64,000 nt of DNA from Pleomorphomonas sp. JP5 (GCF_023721815.1 NZ_JAMDLI010000022.1:372001-436000), one strand, 5' to 3'. Counted from the first letter of the stretch, positions 1-9,770 are shown. Made by a program: numbers and translations. Notes: a model not told the origin generated them from the sequence alone.

Positions 1-655
1 CCAGCGGCAGGGATTGGCGCATCTCGCCCAACATGGACTCGCTCAGAAGCGCCCCGGTGACGAGGCCATGAAGAAGCAGTGCGGCATCCTCGGCCGTTCC
101 CATCAGGCAGCCATGATAGACCCATCCTGGATGGTAGCTGTCCGCACCGCGCCAATGGACGCGCCGGAACTGCTCGCGGGTGGTCGCAAGCTCCAGGCTT
201 TTCAGCCCGAGCGGGCGGCTGACGGTTTCCTCGACAAGGGCGGCGAGAGACAGCCCCGAGGCCGCCTCGATCCATTCCTTCGCCAGCATGTAGCCGACGT
301 TGGAATAGGCCCAGCTCTGGCCGGGGGCGAACAAGAAGCCCTTTGCCATGGTGGCGCCGAGAAGCCTGTCGCGTGGCCACGGAGGCTCCTCGGCGGCAAC
401 TGCACGGTGATAGTCGACAAGCGACGCGTAGTCCGGCAAGCCGGCGGTGTGGTTCAGCAACTGCCGAAGCGTGAAGCGCTCGCCGGTGATCTCGTCGTCC
501 AGATCCACCTTGCCACTTTCGTGGAGTTTCAGGGCGCAGATGGCGATGACGGTCTTCGTGAAACTCCAGTAGGGAAACAGCAGCGACGCCTTGCCCCGCG
601 AGGCCCGAGTGCCATCGGCGGAGATCCGAAACGAGTGGATGGTCGTTGCCTGCAT
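1..655 (-). CDS. Serine hydrolase, beta-lactamase/penicillin-binding-protein-like (partial)
   Basis: The C-terminus runs off the left edge; 218 residues are visible. The N-terminal half has the class C beta-lactamase/DD-peptidase fold signature (PF00144 type): SFTK near residue 27 is the SxxK nucleophile motif and YSN near residue 113 is the YxN motif. In between are NHTAGLPDY and FAPGQSWAYSN, typical of the family. No signal peptide is seen, so a cytoplasmic esterase or peptidase of the EstB type is as likely as a cell-wall enzyme. It starts at ATG 655, 47 bases after the stop of a 56-residue ORF and downstream of the DUF5107 gene on the same strand, so probably one transcript. The exact substrate is not predictable. 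Confidence 0.85.
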   Translation of the reverse strand, partial: MQATTIHSFRISADGTRASRGKASLLFPYWSFTKTVIAICALKLHESGKVDLDDEITGERFTLRQLLNHTAGLPDYASLVDYHRAVAAEEPPWPRDRLLGATMAKGFLFAPGQSWAYSNVGYMLAKEWIEAASGLSLAALVEETVSRPLGLKSLELATTREQFRRVHWRGADSYHPGWVYHGCLMGTAEDAALLLHGLVTGALLSESMLGEMRQSLPL

Positions 656-701
656 GACAGCTCCATACCAATTCGATCGCGTTCCGTCTTGCGGTTTGGC
701 G

Positions 702-872
702 TCAGCTGCCTCGCTGCACCAGAGCATCGAGCGTGATGTGCTCCTCTAGCATCGCGTCGGGGGAAGGAGACCGGTTTCCGTATCCAGATTCCAGATTCCA
801 GCCGAGAACGGCCGTGCCTTGCGTCGAGAGCGTCAGCTCGGTGACTTCGGTTTCAAGGCACGGCGCGTTCAT
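702..872 (-). CDS. Small hypothetical protein (56 aa)
   Basis: A short open frame, MNAPCLETEVTEL to LDALVQRGS, sits between the DUF5107-TPR gene and the serine hydrolase gene. Its ATG (872) is preceded by a strong GAGGAGG ribosome-binding site that overlaps the end of the upstream gene (stop at 884-886), giving a layout typical of translational coupling. No domain is recognised; it is acidic, with no membrane segment. The strong ribosome site and tight spacing are the only support that it is real. Confidence 0.45.
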   Translation of the reverse strand: MNAPCLETEVTELTLSTQGTAVLGWNLESGYGNRSPSPDAMLEEHITLDALVQRGS

Positions 873-883
873 GTGGGGCCTCC

Positions 884-3800
884 TCAGCTATTGGGAAGAT
901 CGCTGAGGAGGTCGGCTGCGAGCGCGTGGTTGGGGTCCAGCTTCAGGGCGGCCTGAAGATGCTCGCGGCCGTTTTCCTTGTCGCCGAGGCCGATGGCGGC
1001 TTCGGCGAGCATGACGTGGGCGGAGACGCGACGACGAAGCTGAAGGTCGTCATCGAACAGCAGCATGGTTGGCAGAGAGGTGGCGAAGTAGTCGATCTTC
1101 GCCGGCGTCTCCATCGTCTCCTCTGCATAGGCGCGGAGTTCGCCCAGCAGTTTCTCCGCCTCATCCTTGCGTCCGAGCGCCAGAAGCGACAGGGCGGAGA
1201 AGAAAGTCTTCTCAGAATAGGCGCGTACCTCCATGCCCAGGAAGTCGCCGGCGAACTCGGCGGCCAGGGTCAGCCAGCGGCTTGCCTCTTCGTTGCGGCC
1301 GGCGTCGATGAGCGCCTTGCCCAGCCAGTAGTGGACGTCACTCTGGTTGGCGAGGAGATGACGCGCCTCGCCGAGCGAGTGCGGCGGATGGAGAGCCGCC
1401 TCGAACTGAGATACCGCCTTACCGGCGTCACCGGCCGCGAGCGCCTTGCGGCCAAGGCCCAGGTGACCGCGTACCCATTGATCGAGGGCGAGGCCTTCGC
1501 CGCCCTCCCAGGGCTGGAACAGACGTCCGGCAATCAGCGGGGCCGATTTCTCGGGCCGGCCGAGCTGATTGTAGAGGGCGGAGAGCTCGACGCTGAGATC
1601 GTCACGACAAGCCACGAGATCGAACCGACTTTCCAGTTCGGCGAGGCGTTCGGCCGGCGAGCGGCCGATGCGCTTCCAGAGCTGATCTCGCTCGTAGACG
1701 AGGCGGGCGTCGGACGGAGCCGCGGCCAGCGCCTTGTCGTAGGCGGTAACGGCTTTCTCCACCGAGCCCTCGATGTTGAAGTAGCCGATGCCGAGGTTGC
1801 GCCATGGGATCGACCACGATGGATCGATGGCGACGGACTTCTCCCACATGGCGATCGCGTCAGCATGGCGGCGGCGATCGTAGAGGAGGTTGCCGAGATA
1901 GCAGGGCGCTCGGCCATCGCAGGGGCTCATGGCGATTGCCGTTTCCAGCGCGGTGATATCTTCGAGACGGGCTGGGAAACAGTAATCGGGCGATGCCTTG
2001 GCGGCGGCAGCGAGATAGGGCTCGGACGACTTTCCAAGCCGGCTGGCGAGAAGGGCGGCATGATAGTGAAGAAGCGGCGATGCGCTGTTGCCGCTGGTGG
2101 CGATACGGCTCTCGAGCAGCGACAGCGCATCGGCGACAAAGCCACCGCGCGCCGCCTCGATGGCGACGTCGAGAGAAAGCTGGTCGTCGCCGTCGAACGG
2201 CTGTCCCATCAGTGCGCGGGCACGGGCGTCGAGCGGGTCACGGGCCAGCGTTTCAGCGACAAGCGCGCGGCCTTCATCTCCCCGACAGAGCTTGAAGAGC
2301 AGCGCCGCGCGAAGGTTGCGGGCGACCGAGTTCTCGACGTCATGACGGAGCGCTTCCTCGACATGGGCCAACGCGTCGGCAAGGGCGCCGCGGGTCCCGT
2401 CGATTTCCGCCAGCGCCAAATGGGCAGGGCCGCGCCAGGCGGCGTTCCATGTCGCCTTGTAGAGAGCATCGTAGGCGGCGTCGGTCCGGCCGAGATAGCG
2501 CAGGGCAAGACCGAGATGATAATGCGCCTCACCGGTCGACGGGTTCGGATTGCGCCGTGTCAATCGCTCGATCGCCTTGCGCAGGCAAGCTTCGGCGACC
2601 GCGAACTCGCCCCGCCTCAGATGCCAGATGCCGAGGGCCGTGTTGCATCTGATATCACCTGGGTCGCGACGAAGCGCTTCGCGCCAGTAGATGTCGGCGG
2701 GGCGTGTTGCGTGGCGGTACTGGTCGAGATGGACGCCGGTCATCCATAGCTCGTCGGCGCTTTCGATCTCGGCGGGCGGCGGCGGTTCGGTGGCGGGCGG
2801 CGGAATGATCACTTCGTCCCGATCAACCGGGCGGCGTTCGACCAGCGTCGCGCCATCCTTTTTCACGGTGATGCGGACGTCTTCGCTGTCGATGCCCTCG
2901 GCGAGGTCGACAGGAAAGAGGAGCGGTCCGGTCGGATCGAGATCGGCGGAGCGCTCGGCAAGCGTCCGGTTCCCGACCGAGACGGTAATGCGCGCGCCGG
3001 CAACGGCCTCGGTCGCCTGTACGCCGACCGTCAGTCTGGAGCCATTGAGCTTCAGGCCGATGGCGGCCTTGAGGGTTGCCGCGGCGGCGGCTCCGATCTG
3101 ACGGATCGGGTACCAGTACTGCGAGAAGGTCTTGGTCTCGCCCGGTACCAGGAAGGAGAAGTCGGGCTGGTTGTCGGTGTAGACGCCGGCCATGATCTCG
3201 ATATAGGGCCAGCAGATGCCGTTCTCGTCGGGTTCGGTCAGGTTCCTGTCCCAGGCGTAGCCGAAGTCGTGGTTGCCCCATGTCCACTGCTTCTTGCCAG
3301 GGGATATGTGATGGTTCGCGACATGGACGATTCCCGCATCGACGGCATGGTCATAGCCGCCGAAGAAATCGTCGCGCGAACCAAGGCACATGTAGCTCGT
3401 CGGCACCGGAATGTTGGAGTACCAGCGGAGGTCGTTGGGGGCATAGCCCCGCCGAGGCACGAACTGCGCCGGCGTTTCCTCGGGCGGTACGCCGTTCTTG
3501 GCGCGCCCGGCATAGTCGATGCCGTAATAGCGGCCCTCGCAACCAGGAAAGGCCGATGTCGCGCGCTTGGCGTGATCGGCGATGAAGTGGACGTCCTCCG
3601 GGAAGAAGCTCTGATAGTCCTCATGAACCTCCGTGGCGACATTCGCCCACCACAGGAAGGTCTGGGTCAGCTCGGTGCGATTGTGCAGGCGAACCGCAAG
3701 TTCGAGGCAGGCCTTGCCAGGGCTGAGGCGTACGCCGTGCATGCCCTTCATGCGATTCATCGGTTCGTGCTCGGACAACCAGATCACACGAGATCCGTCG

Positions 3801-4255
3801 GATTCCTCGACGATTTCCCAAGCCGTTGGCATGTAGGTGCTGGGGCGGTGATGCTGGGGCCAGTTGAACTCGATGCCGCCGGACAGCCACGGACCGGCAA
3901 GGCCGACGAGTGCCGGCTTGATGACGCGATTGCGATAGACGAGGTCATAGCCGTTGATCTTGTCGACGACGGCGTAGATGCGGCCACCGAGCTCGGGGAG
4001 AACGGTGACGCGGAGATACTCGTTCTCGATATGCAGCGCCGTCCAGCTTTTCTCGCGGAGCTCGGGTGCGATGCGATCGAAGAAGGGCAGCGGATAGACG
4101 CGGCCGCTCGACCCCTGGAAGACACGCTTTTCAAGGAACATCGGATTGCGGTCGGCGGGAGCCGGCTCGTAGGTCGGGATGACGAGCGGCGCCGACCATG
4201 CCCTGACCGGCCCGGCGAGCGTCGCAGGCGCTTCGGGGAGTTCGACTTGTTTCAT
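884..4255 (-). CDS. DUF5107 domain protein with C-terminal TPR repeats
   Basis: A 1123-residue protein. Roughly the first 350 residues match the DUF5107 pattern, which resembles a galactose-mutarotase-like beta-sandwich (ENEYLRVTVLPELGGRIY, LSGGIEFNWPQHHRP, LWWANVA). From about residue 520 to the end there are many TPR helix pairs (for example ALGIWHLRRGEFAVAEACLRKA, LGNLLYDRRRHADAIAMWEK). No signal peptide. The longer frame begins at 4321, but ATG 4255 has a GGAAGGAA ribosome site, so I start there. It is divergent from an AraC regulator with a sugar-regulator-like N-domain, so a role in carbohydrate processing is inferred. Family members are uncharacterised; TPRs suggest a protein scaffold. 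Confidence 0.85.
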   Translation of the reverse strand: MKQVELPEAPATLAGPVRAWSAPLVIPTYEPAPADRNPMFLEKRVFQGSSGRVYPLPFFDRIAPELREKSWTALHIENEYLRVTVLPELGGRIYAVVDKINGYDLVYRNRVIKPALVGLAGPWLSGGIEFNWPQHHRPSTYMPTAWEIVEESDGSRVIWLSEHEPMNRMKGMHGVRLSPGKACLELAVRLHNRTELTQTFLWWANVATEVHEDYQSFFPEDVHFIADHAKRATSAFPGCEGRYYGIDYAGRAKNGVPPEETPAQFVPRRGYAPNDLRWYSNIPVPTSYMCLGSRDDFFGGYDHAVDAGIVHVANHHISPGKKQWTWGNHDFGYAWDRNLTEPDENGICWPYIEIMAGVYTDNQPDFSFLVPGETKTFSQYWYPIRQIGAAAAATLKAAIGLKLNGSRLTVGVQATEAVAGARITVSVGNRTLAERSADLDPTGPLLFPVDLAEGIDSEDVRITVKKDGATLVERRPVDRDEVIIPPPATEPPPPAEIESADELWMTGVHLDQYRHATRPADIYWREALRRDPGDIRCNTALGIWHLRRGEFAVAEACLRKAIERLTRRNPNPSTGEAHYHLGLALRYLGRTDAAYDALYKATWNAAWRGPAHLALAEIDGTRGALADALAHVEEALRHDVENSVARNLRAALLFKLCRGDEGRALVAETLARDPLDARARALMGQPFDGDDQLSLDVAIEAARGGFVADALSLLESRIATSGNSASPLLHYHAALLASRLGKSSEPYLAAAAKASPDYCFPARLEDITALETAIAMSPCDGRAPCYLGNLLYDRRRHADAIAMWEKSVAIDPSWSIPWRNLGIGYFNIEGSVEKAVTAYDKALAAAPSDARLVYERDQLWKRIGRSPAERLAELESRFDLVACRDDLSVELSALYNQLGRPEKSAPLIAGRLFQPWEGGEGLALDQWVRGHLGLGRKALAAGDAGKAVSQFEAALHPPHSLGEARHLLANQSDVHYWLGKALIDAGRNEEASRWLTLAAEFAGDFLGMEVRAYSEKTFFSALSLLALGRKDEAEKLLGELRAYAEETMETPAKIDYFATSLPTMLLFDDDLQLRRRVSAHVMLAEAAIGLGDKENGREHLQAALKLDPNHALAADLLSDLPNS

Positions 4256-4378
4256 GGCGCGTTCCTTCCCATCCCGGAGCCGGGGACCTGTCGTTGTCGG
4301 AACGCTAGGCGTCGGCCCCATTGGCGTGAATAGCGGTAACGATGGACATCATGGAGGATACTCTGATAGCGTCATCCC

Positions 4379-5275
4379 ATGTTGGAGGGTGGCGAACAGC
4401 GGATCAAAGAGGGTTTCCCGGGGCAGAGGTCTATCGTGCTGCCGCGTCCGGTGGTGTCCGGCTGGCTGGATGGACAGCCGCTGATCGAGTTGCTGCCGAG
4501 CGACGTTGGCCACTATCCGCGCGCCCAATGGCACTTCGTTGAGCGGCCGGACGGCATTTCCCAGACGGTTCTGATCTATTGCACCGACGGTTGCGGGTGG
4601 GCGCGTGTCGGCGACGTCAGTTTGCGCATTCGTCCGGGACAGGCTCTGGTCGCGCCGGCAGGAGCGGCGCACGCCTATGGCGCTGCCCCTGAAGACCCAT
4701 GGACGATCTACTGGGTGCATCTCGATGGCGCCAAGGTGGCGATGCTGCCCGTTCTGCTGGAGCTCGATCCAGAGGAACCGCTGCTGAATCCCGGGCGCGA
4801 TCCGGCCATCCCGACGCTGTTCGAGAAGATGCTTTCGATCCTCGGGCGAGGCTATACGCCGGACAATCTGCTGTCGGCTTCGATGGCGCTGGGGCAGCTC
4901 GTCACCCATCTCGTGGTTCTGCGCCACCGGTCGCCCAACCGAGATGACAATCTCGACCAGCGCATTCGCCGCGTGATCGATGTGATGCAGGGCAATCTCA
5001 GCCGGTCGTTGAAGGTCGACGAGTTGGCGCGCGAGGCCAACCTGTCATCGTCGCATCTGGCTGCGGTGTTCAAGAAGCGAACCGGCTTTACCGTGCTCGA
5101 CTTCTTCATTCGCCTGAAGATCCAGCGCGCCTGCTTCCTGCTCGACACCACAGACCAGTCGGTCAAGGCCATCGCCGCCGATCTCGGCTTCGACGATCCC
5201 CTGTATTTTTCCCGCTGCTTCCGGCGGGTGCACGACAGTTCACCGACGCAGTACAGGGCGTTGCGAAAGGGGTGA
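4379..5275 (+). CDS. AraC family transcriptional regulator
   Basis: A 298-residue AraC/XylS-type activator. Residues about 20-165 form a cupin-like ligand domain (RIRPGQALVAPAGAAHAYG). Residues about 195-298 carry the two helix-turn-helix motifs (VDELAREANLSSSHLAAVFKK and AIAADLGFDDPLYFSRCFRR) ending in the usual SPTQYRALR. It is divergent from the DUF5107 gene with 123 bases between starts, so it probably controls the leftward DUF5107, small ORF and hydrolase genes, perhaps in response to a sugar. No clear ribosome site precedes ATG 4379. Confidence 0.88.
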   Translation: MLEGGEQRIKEGFPGQRSIVLPRPVVSGWLDGQPLIELLPSDVGHYPRAQWHFVERPDGISQTVLIYCTDGCGWARVGDVSLRIRPGQALVAPAGAAHAYGAAPEDPWTIYWVHLDGAKVAMLPVLLELDPEEPLLNPGRDPAIPTLFEKMLSILGRGYTPDNLLSASMALGQLVTHLVVLRHRSPNRDDNLDQRIRRVIDVMQGNLSRSLKVDELAREANLSSSHLAAVFKKRTGFTVLDFFIRLKIQRACFLLDTTDQSVKAIAADLGFDDPLYFSRCFRRVHDSSPTQYRALRKG

Positions 5276-5300
5276 TGGGGTTCGCTTCTGTCGGCCGTGG

Positions 5301-6200
5301 TCAGGATGCAAAGCGCGGCTTCAGGAAGGCGGCCAGTTCTCCGATGAAAAGGGAGAGCAGGCGGGACTGTGATCGGCTGACTGGGTGGATGGCAAAGAAC
5401 GAGGCCGGATCCGGCTCGAAGGCGTCGAGGACGGTCACCAGCCGTCCTTCGTCAACATGCTCCTGAACCTCCCAGAGGGATTTCTGCGTCAGACCGAGGC
5501 CGGCCACCGCCCAGGTCACCGGCAACTCGGAACTGCTGGTCGCAAGTCGCGCCGATACCCGCACGATCCTCGACGCTTCGCCGCGTCCGAAGCGCCAGTC
5601 GGCGTGAAAGTGGCCGCCGGCATTGAATATCAGGCAGTCATGCGCGGTGAGATCGTCGGGCTGTTCGGGGATGCCGCGGGCCTTCAGGTAGTCGGGGCTT
5701 GCGACGGTGACCCTGCGGGTCGATGCCAGCAGGCGGCCGGTGAACTCCGATTCGACGGCGGGACCGCCGCGGATGGCGATGTCGAAGCCTTCCCCGACAA
5801 TGTCGACGTAGCGATCTTCCAGCACCAGTTGAAGGCGAATATCCGGATAGCGGATGACGAACTCACCGACGAAAGGGGCGATCCAGCGACGGCCGATCGG
5901 CATGGGCGCGGTAATCCTCAGCGTTCCCCTAGGAGTGGACGACAGGTCGCGAACGCGCGTTTCAAGGTCGTCTATGGCGGCAAGGATCGGCTGCATTTCC
6001 GAGAGGTAGAGCCGCCCGGCCTCGGTCAGGGACTGGCGTCGTGTGGTCCTGGCGATCAATCGAACGCCGAGCCGGGTTTCGAGACTGGTCAGGCGGTCCG
6101 AGACCACCGAGACCGACAGGCCGAGGTGTCTCGACGCCGCCGACAGGCTGCCATGTCTCACGATGGCCGCGAGAGCCGCCATTTCCAGATCTGTTCGCAA
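5301..6200 (-). CDS. LysR family transcriptional regulator
   Basis: 299 residues. The N-terminal winged HTH (residues about 3-60, HGSLSAASRHLGLSVSVVSDRL) is followed by a LysR substrate domain starting near residue 90 (PRGTLRITAPMPIGRRWIAPFVGEF) with the motif GEGFDIAIRGG. The start is TTG 6200, chosen because it gives the normal spacing to the HTH; the next ATG (6182) would trim it. It is divergent from an MFS exporter (131 bases apart), the usual layout for a LysR protein controlling an efflux pump. The subfamily is the CrgA/AaeR-like type; the inducer is unknown. Confidence 0.88.
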   Translation of the reverse strand: MRTDLEMAALAAIVRHGSLSAASRHLGLSVSVVSDRLTSLETRLGVRLIARTTRRQSLTEAGRLYLSEMQPILAAIDDLETRVRDLSSTPRGTLRITAPMPIGRRWIAPFVGEFVIRYPDIRLQLVLEDRYVDIVGEGFDIAIRGGPAVESEFTGRLLASTRRVTVASPDYLKARGIPEQPDDLTAHDCLIFNAGGHFHADWRFGRGEASRIVRVSARLATSSSELPVTWAVAGLGLTQKSLWEVQEHVDEGRLVTVLDAFEPDPASFFAIHPVSRSQSRLLSLFIGELAAFLKPRFAS

Positions 6201-6263
6201 CTCGATCTTCCGAATTTTCCGAATGGTCCTTCCGATATCACATGTTTATTCCGGGAGAAATCA

Positions 6264-6305
6264 AACCTAGGTTGGCGCTTCAAAGATCGATTCCGGGACG
6301 TCCCG
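6264..6305. promoter_or_regulatory. Palindromes in the LysR/MFS divergent promoter
   Basis: Two perfect palindromes lie in the 131-base gap between the LysR and MFS starts: AACCTAGGTT (6264-6273) and CGGGACGTCCCG (6294-6305). LysR proteins bind dyads in such gaps, so either could be its operator. Chance palindromes of this size are possible; evidence is position only. Confidence 0.3.
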
Positions 6306-6331
6306 CGTGATCGCCAGCATGATTGGTCCCG

Positions 6332-7546
6332 ATGAACACTGCCGCCAAGACGTCCCTCTTCAGCGCCGCGACAATTGCCGAGTTCGCGCTGGCTATCGGC
6401 GCTTTCGCCATTGGTACCGGCGAGTTCGCCGCCATGGGCTTTCTGCCTGACGTCGCCAATGGCTGGCAGGTCACCGTGCCGGCCGCCGGACGGATCATCA
6501 GCGCCTATGCGCTCGGTGTCGTGGTCGGCGCGCCGTTGATCGCTGTCGTCGGAGCCAGGTTGTCGCGGCGCGTTCTGTTGCTGATCCTCATGGGCATCTT
6601 TGCCCTGGGGAACCTTGCCAGCGCGCTGGCGCCGAGTTTTGTCAGCCTGGTGGTTCTGAGGTTCGTAAGCGCCTTGCCGCATGGCGCCTATTTCGGGGTC
6701 GCCGCGCTGGTGGCTGCGGGCATGGCAGGCCCCGACGGGCGCGCCCGTGCCGTCGGCCGCGTCATGCTTGGCCTGACCATCGCGACGCTTGTCGGCACGC
6801 CGGTTGCGACGTGGGCGGGCCAGGCGCTCGGCTGGCGCGTTGCCTTCGCGATTGTGGGGGTGCTAGGCCTGATGACGGTAGCGATGGTTTCCGTTTGCGT
6901 TCCACGCGATCGTCCGATGCCCGGGGCAAGCCCTTTGCGGGAACTGGGCGCGTTGCGTGAGGTGCAGGTCTGGCTGACGCTGGCCATTGGCGCGACGGGC
7001 TTTGGTGGCATGTTCGCGGTGTTCAGCTACATCACCCCGACGCTCGTCAATGTGTCGCACATTCCCGAAAGCGCCGTCCCCTTCGTGCTCAGCGTGTTCG
7101 GCGCCGGCATGATCGCCGGCAACATCGTGGGACCCAAGCTGGCCGATCGGGCGCTGCTGCCGACGATCGGCGGCTTGATGGCCTGGAACGTGCTGGTTCT
7201 GGTGCTGTTTACCGTGGCGGTGCGCCAGCCGGTGATGGCGGTCATCGTCGTCTTCTTCATCGGTACCGGATTCGCCGTGGTGCCCACCCTCCAGACCCGC
7301 CTGATGGATGTGGGCAAGGATGCCCAGACGCTGGCGGCGGCGCTCAATCATTCGGCCTTCAACATGGCTAATGCGCTCGGCGCCTGGCTGGGAGGCGTTT
7401 CGATCGCCGCCGGCTACGGCTGGGCCTCAACCGGTTGGGTGGGCGCGGCGCTCGGCTTGGTCGGGGCGGCAGTGTTCGTCGTCTCGCTGCTTCTCGACAG
7501 GAAGACGAGAGCCTCCAAGACCCAGCCGGAGCACTCGGCAGGCTGA
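6332..7546 (+). CDS. MFS transporter, AraJ/DHA1-type drug or sugar efflux
   Basis: 404 residues with 12 predicted membrane helices. The first helix region (AIGAFAIGTGEFAAMGFLPDVA) is diagnostic of the AraJ/YdhP/NepI group of DHA1 exporters, and the motif after helix 2 (GARLSRRVLLLILM) matches the family loop. ATG 6332 is preferred over an in-frame TTG three codons upstream. It pumps small molecules out by proton antiport; the substrate cannot be told. Likely controlled by the divergent LysR gene. Confidence 0.88.
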   Translation: MNTAAKTSLFSAATIAEFALAIGAFAIGTGEFAAMGFLPDVANGWQVTVPAAGRIISAYALGVVVGAPLIAVVGARLSRRVLLLILMGIFALGNLASALAPSFVSLVVLRFVSALPHGAYFGVAALVAAGMAGPDGRARAVGRVMLGLTIATLVGTPVATWAGQALGWRVAFAIVGVLGLMTVAMVSVCVPRDRPMPGASPLRELGALREVQVWLTLAIGATGFGGMFAVFSYITPTLVNVSHIPESAVPFVLSVFGAGMIAGNIVGPKLADRALLPTIGGLMAWNVLVLVLFTVAVRQPVMAVIVVFFIGTGFAVVPTLQTRLMDVGKDAQTLAAALNHSAFNMANALGAWLGGVSIAAGYGWASTGWVGAALGLVGAAVFVVSLLLDRKTRASKTQPEHSAG

Positions 7547-7828
7547 CGGGAACTCCAGCACGATCCGGGTGGCTGTCGCGCAAATCGCGGCGTCGGATCT
7601 CCTTGTGCCTCGACCCGACGCAACAGGCCGCAGTGCTCTGGGGACGGGCATGGTCATGGCAGGCGACTTTTCTGTTCCTTGAAGATACGGCGAACTTGCG
7701 CCTTGCTCGTTGCTGCCTTCCTATCGGGCAGCGGCGATCGCATCGGGCTTTGGGGCCAGCCCGTGTCCTCTGAAGCACCGGAGGACGCGGCTTCCAGGTT
7801 TCGGGCTCGGTCGCGGGGAGGAGTTCAG

Positions 7829-9766
7829 ATGACCGACCAGCAATGGGTGCCCGGCGCTCCCGAAGCCACGTGTTTGCATCTCGATTGCCTTTGGCAACCG
7901 TCGGAAGACGATCCGGCCGGCCGTTTCGTGTTCGAGCTCCGCAATACCGGCGCTATGCCGGTCGATGGCTTCCGCCTGGCCTTCACCACGCTTCGGTTCG
8001 TCGAGCGCGATCCATCCGCCAACAACGCGCGCCTTCTCGACAGACGGGGATACTTCCACGAGGTCGCGCCGCCCGATGGCTTCCGTTTCGTCTCCGGTGG
8101 TGTGTGGCGCTTCTCTCTCGGCGGCATCACGGGGGAGCCGCTGCATCGCGGGGAGGGGATTGTCTCGGCCTACCTGACCGAAGCGGACGGAGAGAGGCGG
8201 ACGGTTGCTGTCGGCGATCTGAGGCGAGAGTTCCCCGAACAGCGCATTGCGTCCGGCGCGGCTTCAGCCTCTCCCTTTGCGCTGATGCCTTGGCCGGCCA
8301 ATGTGGAGCTCATGCCTTCGGATCGTATACCCGGCTATCTGGTGCCGGCCGATGGCGCCACCGCGGAGGAGCTGTCGGCTGTTTCTTCCGTGATGGCCCT
8401 GTTCCGCCGACTGTTTCCGACCGATCCCGCGCCTTTCTCGCTGATGGCGCTGCCGGGCGACCTTCTGTTGCGCTTTGCGGTCGATGCGTCGCTCGGCAGA
8501 GAGGCATATCGTCTGGAATTTGGCGCCGACGCCGTTCTGATCACGACAGCCGACGCTGCCGGGTGTCAACATGCCCTGATGGCGCTCGGGCAGCTCTTGC
8601 GGGGCGCGCGAGCCGGAGACGGGTTCCGCTTTCCGGCGGGCGGTCACATTGTAGATCGGCCACGCTTTGCCTGGCGCGGTTGCCATCTCGATACTGCCCG
8701 CCGCTTCTTCCCCGTCGGCGATATCGCCCGCTTCCTCGACTGTCTCGCCTATCTCCGGATCAACGTCTTCCACTGGCATCTCACCGATGACGAGGCCTGG
8801 AGGCTGGAGATTGGCGGCTATCCGGAGCTGACCTCGGCCGGATCGCTGCGCGGGCCGGGTGCTCCATTGCCGCCGCAGCTCGGCGACGGTGCGCAGGCAA
8901 GTGGCGGCTTCTATAGCCACGCCGACGTGCGGGCGCTGGTTTCCCATGCCAGCCACCTCAACATCGAGATCGTGCCGGAGATCGACATTCCCGGCCACAG
9001 CACCGCCGCTCTTGCCGCGCTGCCGGCGCTAGCCGACCCGGCCGAACCGGCTGGTGCCTATGCGTCCGTTCAAGGGTTTGCCAACAATGCCCTCAACCCG
9101 GCGATCGACCTGACGTGGACGATGCTTGAGGCCGTGTTCGATGACCTCGCGACCCTGTTCCCGTCGCCTTACCTGCATGTCGGCGGCGACGAGGTGGCGC
9201 ACGGGGCATGGCAATCCTCGCCTCTGGCAGTCCGCCTGATGGCCGATCTCGGCCTTGATGGCGCCGAGGCGCTGCAGTCGCACTTCATGCGCCGGGTTCA
9301 GGCAATGCTGAGGAAGCGAGGCCGCCAGCTCGCCGGCTGGAACGAGGTCGGCAACGGGGAGGGCGTCGATGCCGAGGGAACGCTTCTCACTGTCTGGCAG
9401 AAGGCGGCGATCGGCGCCGGCCTCGCGCGGCGCGGCTACGACATCGTCATGGCGCCGGCCGAGGCCTATTATCTCGATATCGCCCATTCCAACGGCTGGG
9501 ACGAGATCGGCATGAGCTGGGCCGGGGCCACGTCACTGGAAACGGCCTATGCCTACGAGGTGGGGGACGACATTCCCGCCGAGATTCTGCCTCGCCTCAG
9601 GGGCATCCAGGCCTGTCTCTGGACCGAACTGGTCGACAGTCGCGCCCACTTCAACCACTTGGTATTTCCGCGCCTTGCCGCCGTCGCCGAGGCGGGCTGG
9701 ACGCCGGCGGCAAACAAGAACTGGGAGCGGTTCAGCATGCTGAACCGTTTCCGCCCGAGTATGTGA
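7829..9766 (+). CDS. Beta-N-acetylhexosaminidase, GH20
   Basis: 645 residues. The C-terminal two thirds is a GH20 barrel beginning at RPRFAWRGCHLDTARRFF, with NVFHWHLTDDEAW and the catalytic Asp-Glu pair D454-E455 in HVGGDEVAHG; it removes terminal GlcNAc or GalNAc by substrate-assisted catalysis. The first ~150 residues are a beta-rich domain, followed by a GH20b-like alpha/beta domain. ATG 7829 has a GGAGGAG site; a longer frame from 7679 lacks one. No signal peptide from 7829, so it probably acts in the cytoplasm on imported chito-oligosaccharides or glycan fragments. The sugar importer operon at 13842-19899 may be a functional partner. Confidence 0.88.
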   Translation: MTDQQWVPGAPEATCLHLDCLWQPSEDDPAGRFVFELRNTGAMPVDGFRLAFTTLRFVERDPSANNARLLDRRGYFHEVAPPDGFRFVSGGVWRFSLGGITGEPLHRGEGIVSAYLTEADGERRTVAVGDLRREFPEQRIASGAASASPFALMPWPANVELMPSDRIPGYLVPADGATAEELSAVSSVMALFRRLFPTDPAPFSLMALPGDLLLRFAVDASLGREAYRLEFGADAVLITTADAAGCQHALMALGQLLRGARAGDGFRFPAGGHIVDRPRFAWRGCHLDTARRFFPVGDIARFLDCLAYLRINVFHWHLTDDEAWRLEIGGYPELTSAGSLRGPGAPLPPQLGDGAQASGGFYSHADVRALVSHASHLNIEIVPEIDIPGHSTAALAALPALADPAEPAGAYASVQGFANNALNPAIDLTWTMLEAVFDDLATLFPSPYLHVGGDEVAHGAWQSSPLAVRLMADLGLDGAEALQSHFMRRVQAMLRKRGRQLAGWNEVGNGEGVDAEGTLLTVWQKAAIGAGLARRGYDIVMAPAEAYYLDIAHSNGWDEIGMSWAGATSLETAYAYEVGDDIPAEILPRLRGIQACLWTELVDSRAHFNHLVFPRLAAVAEAGWTPAANKNWERFSMLNRFRPSM

Positions 9767-9770
9767 CGAT

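Noticed and set aside
926-2749. 607-codon open frame antisense to the DUF5107-TPR gene
   Set aside because: It is a GC-rich shadow; the opposite strand has clear domain and TPR content, and this frame has no recognisable protein.
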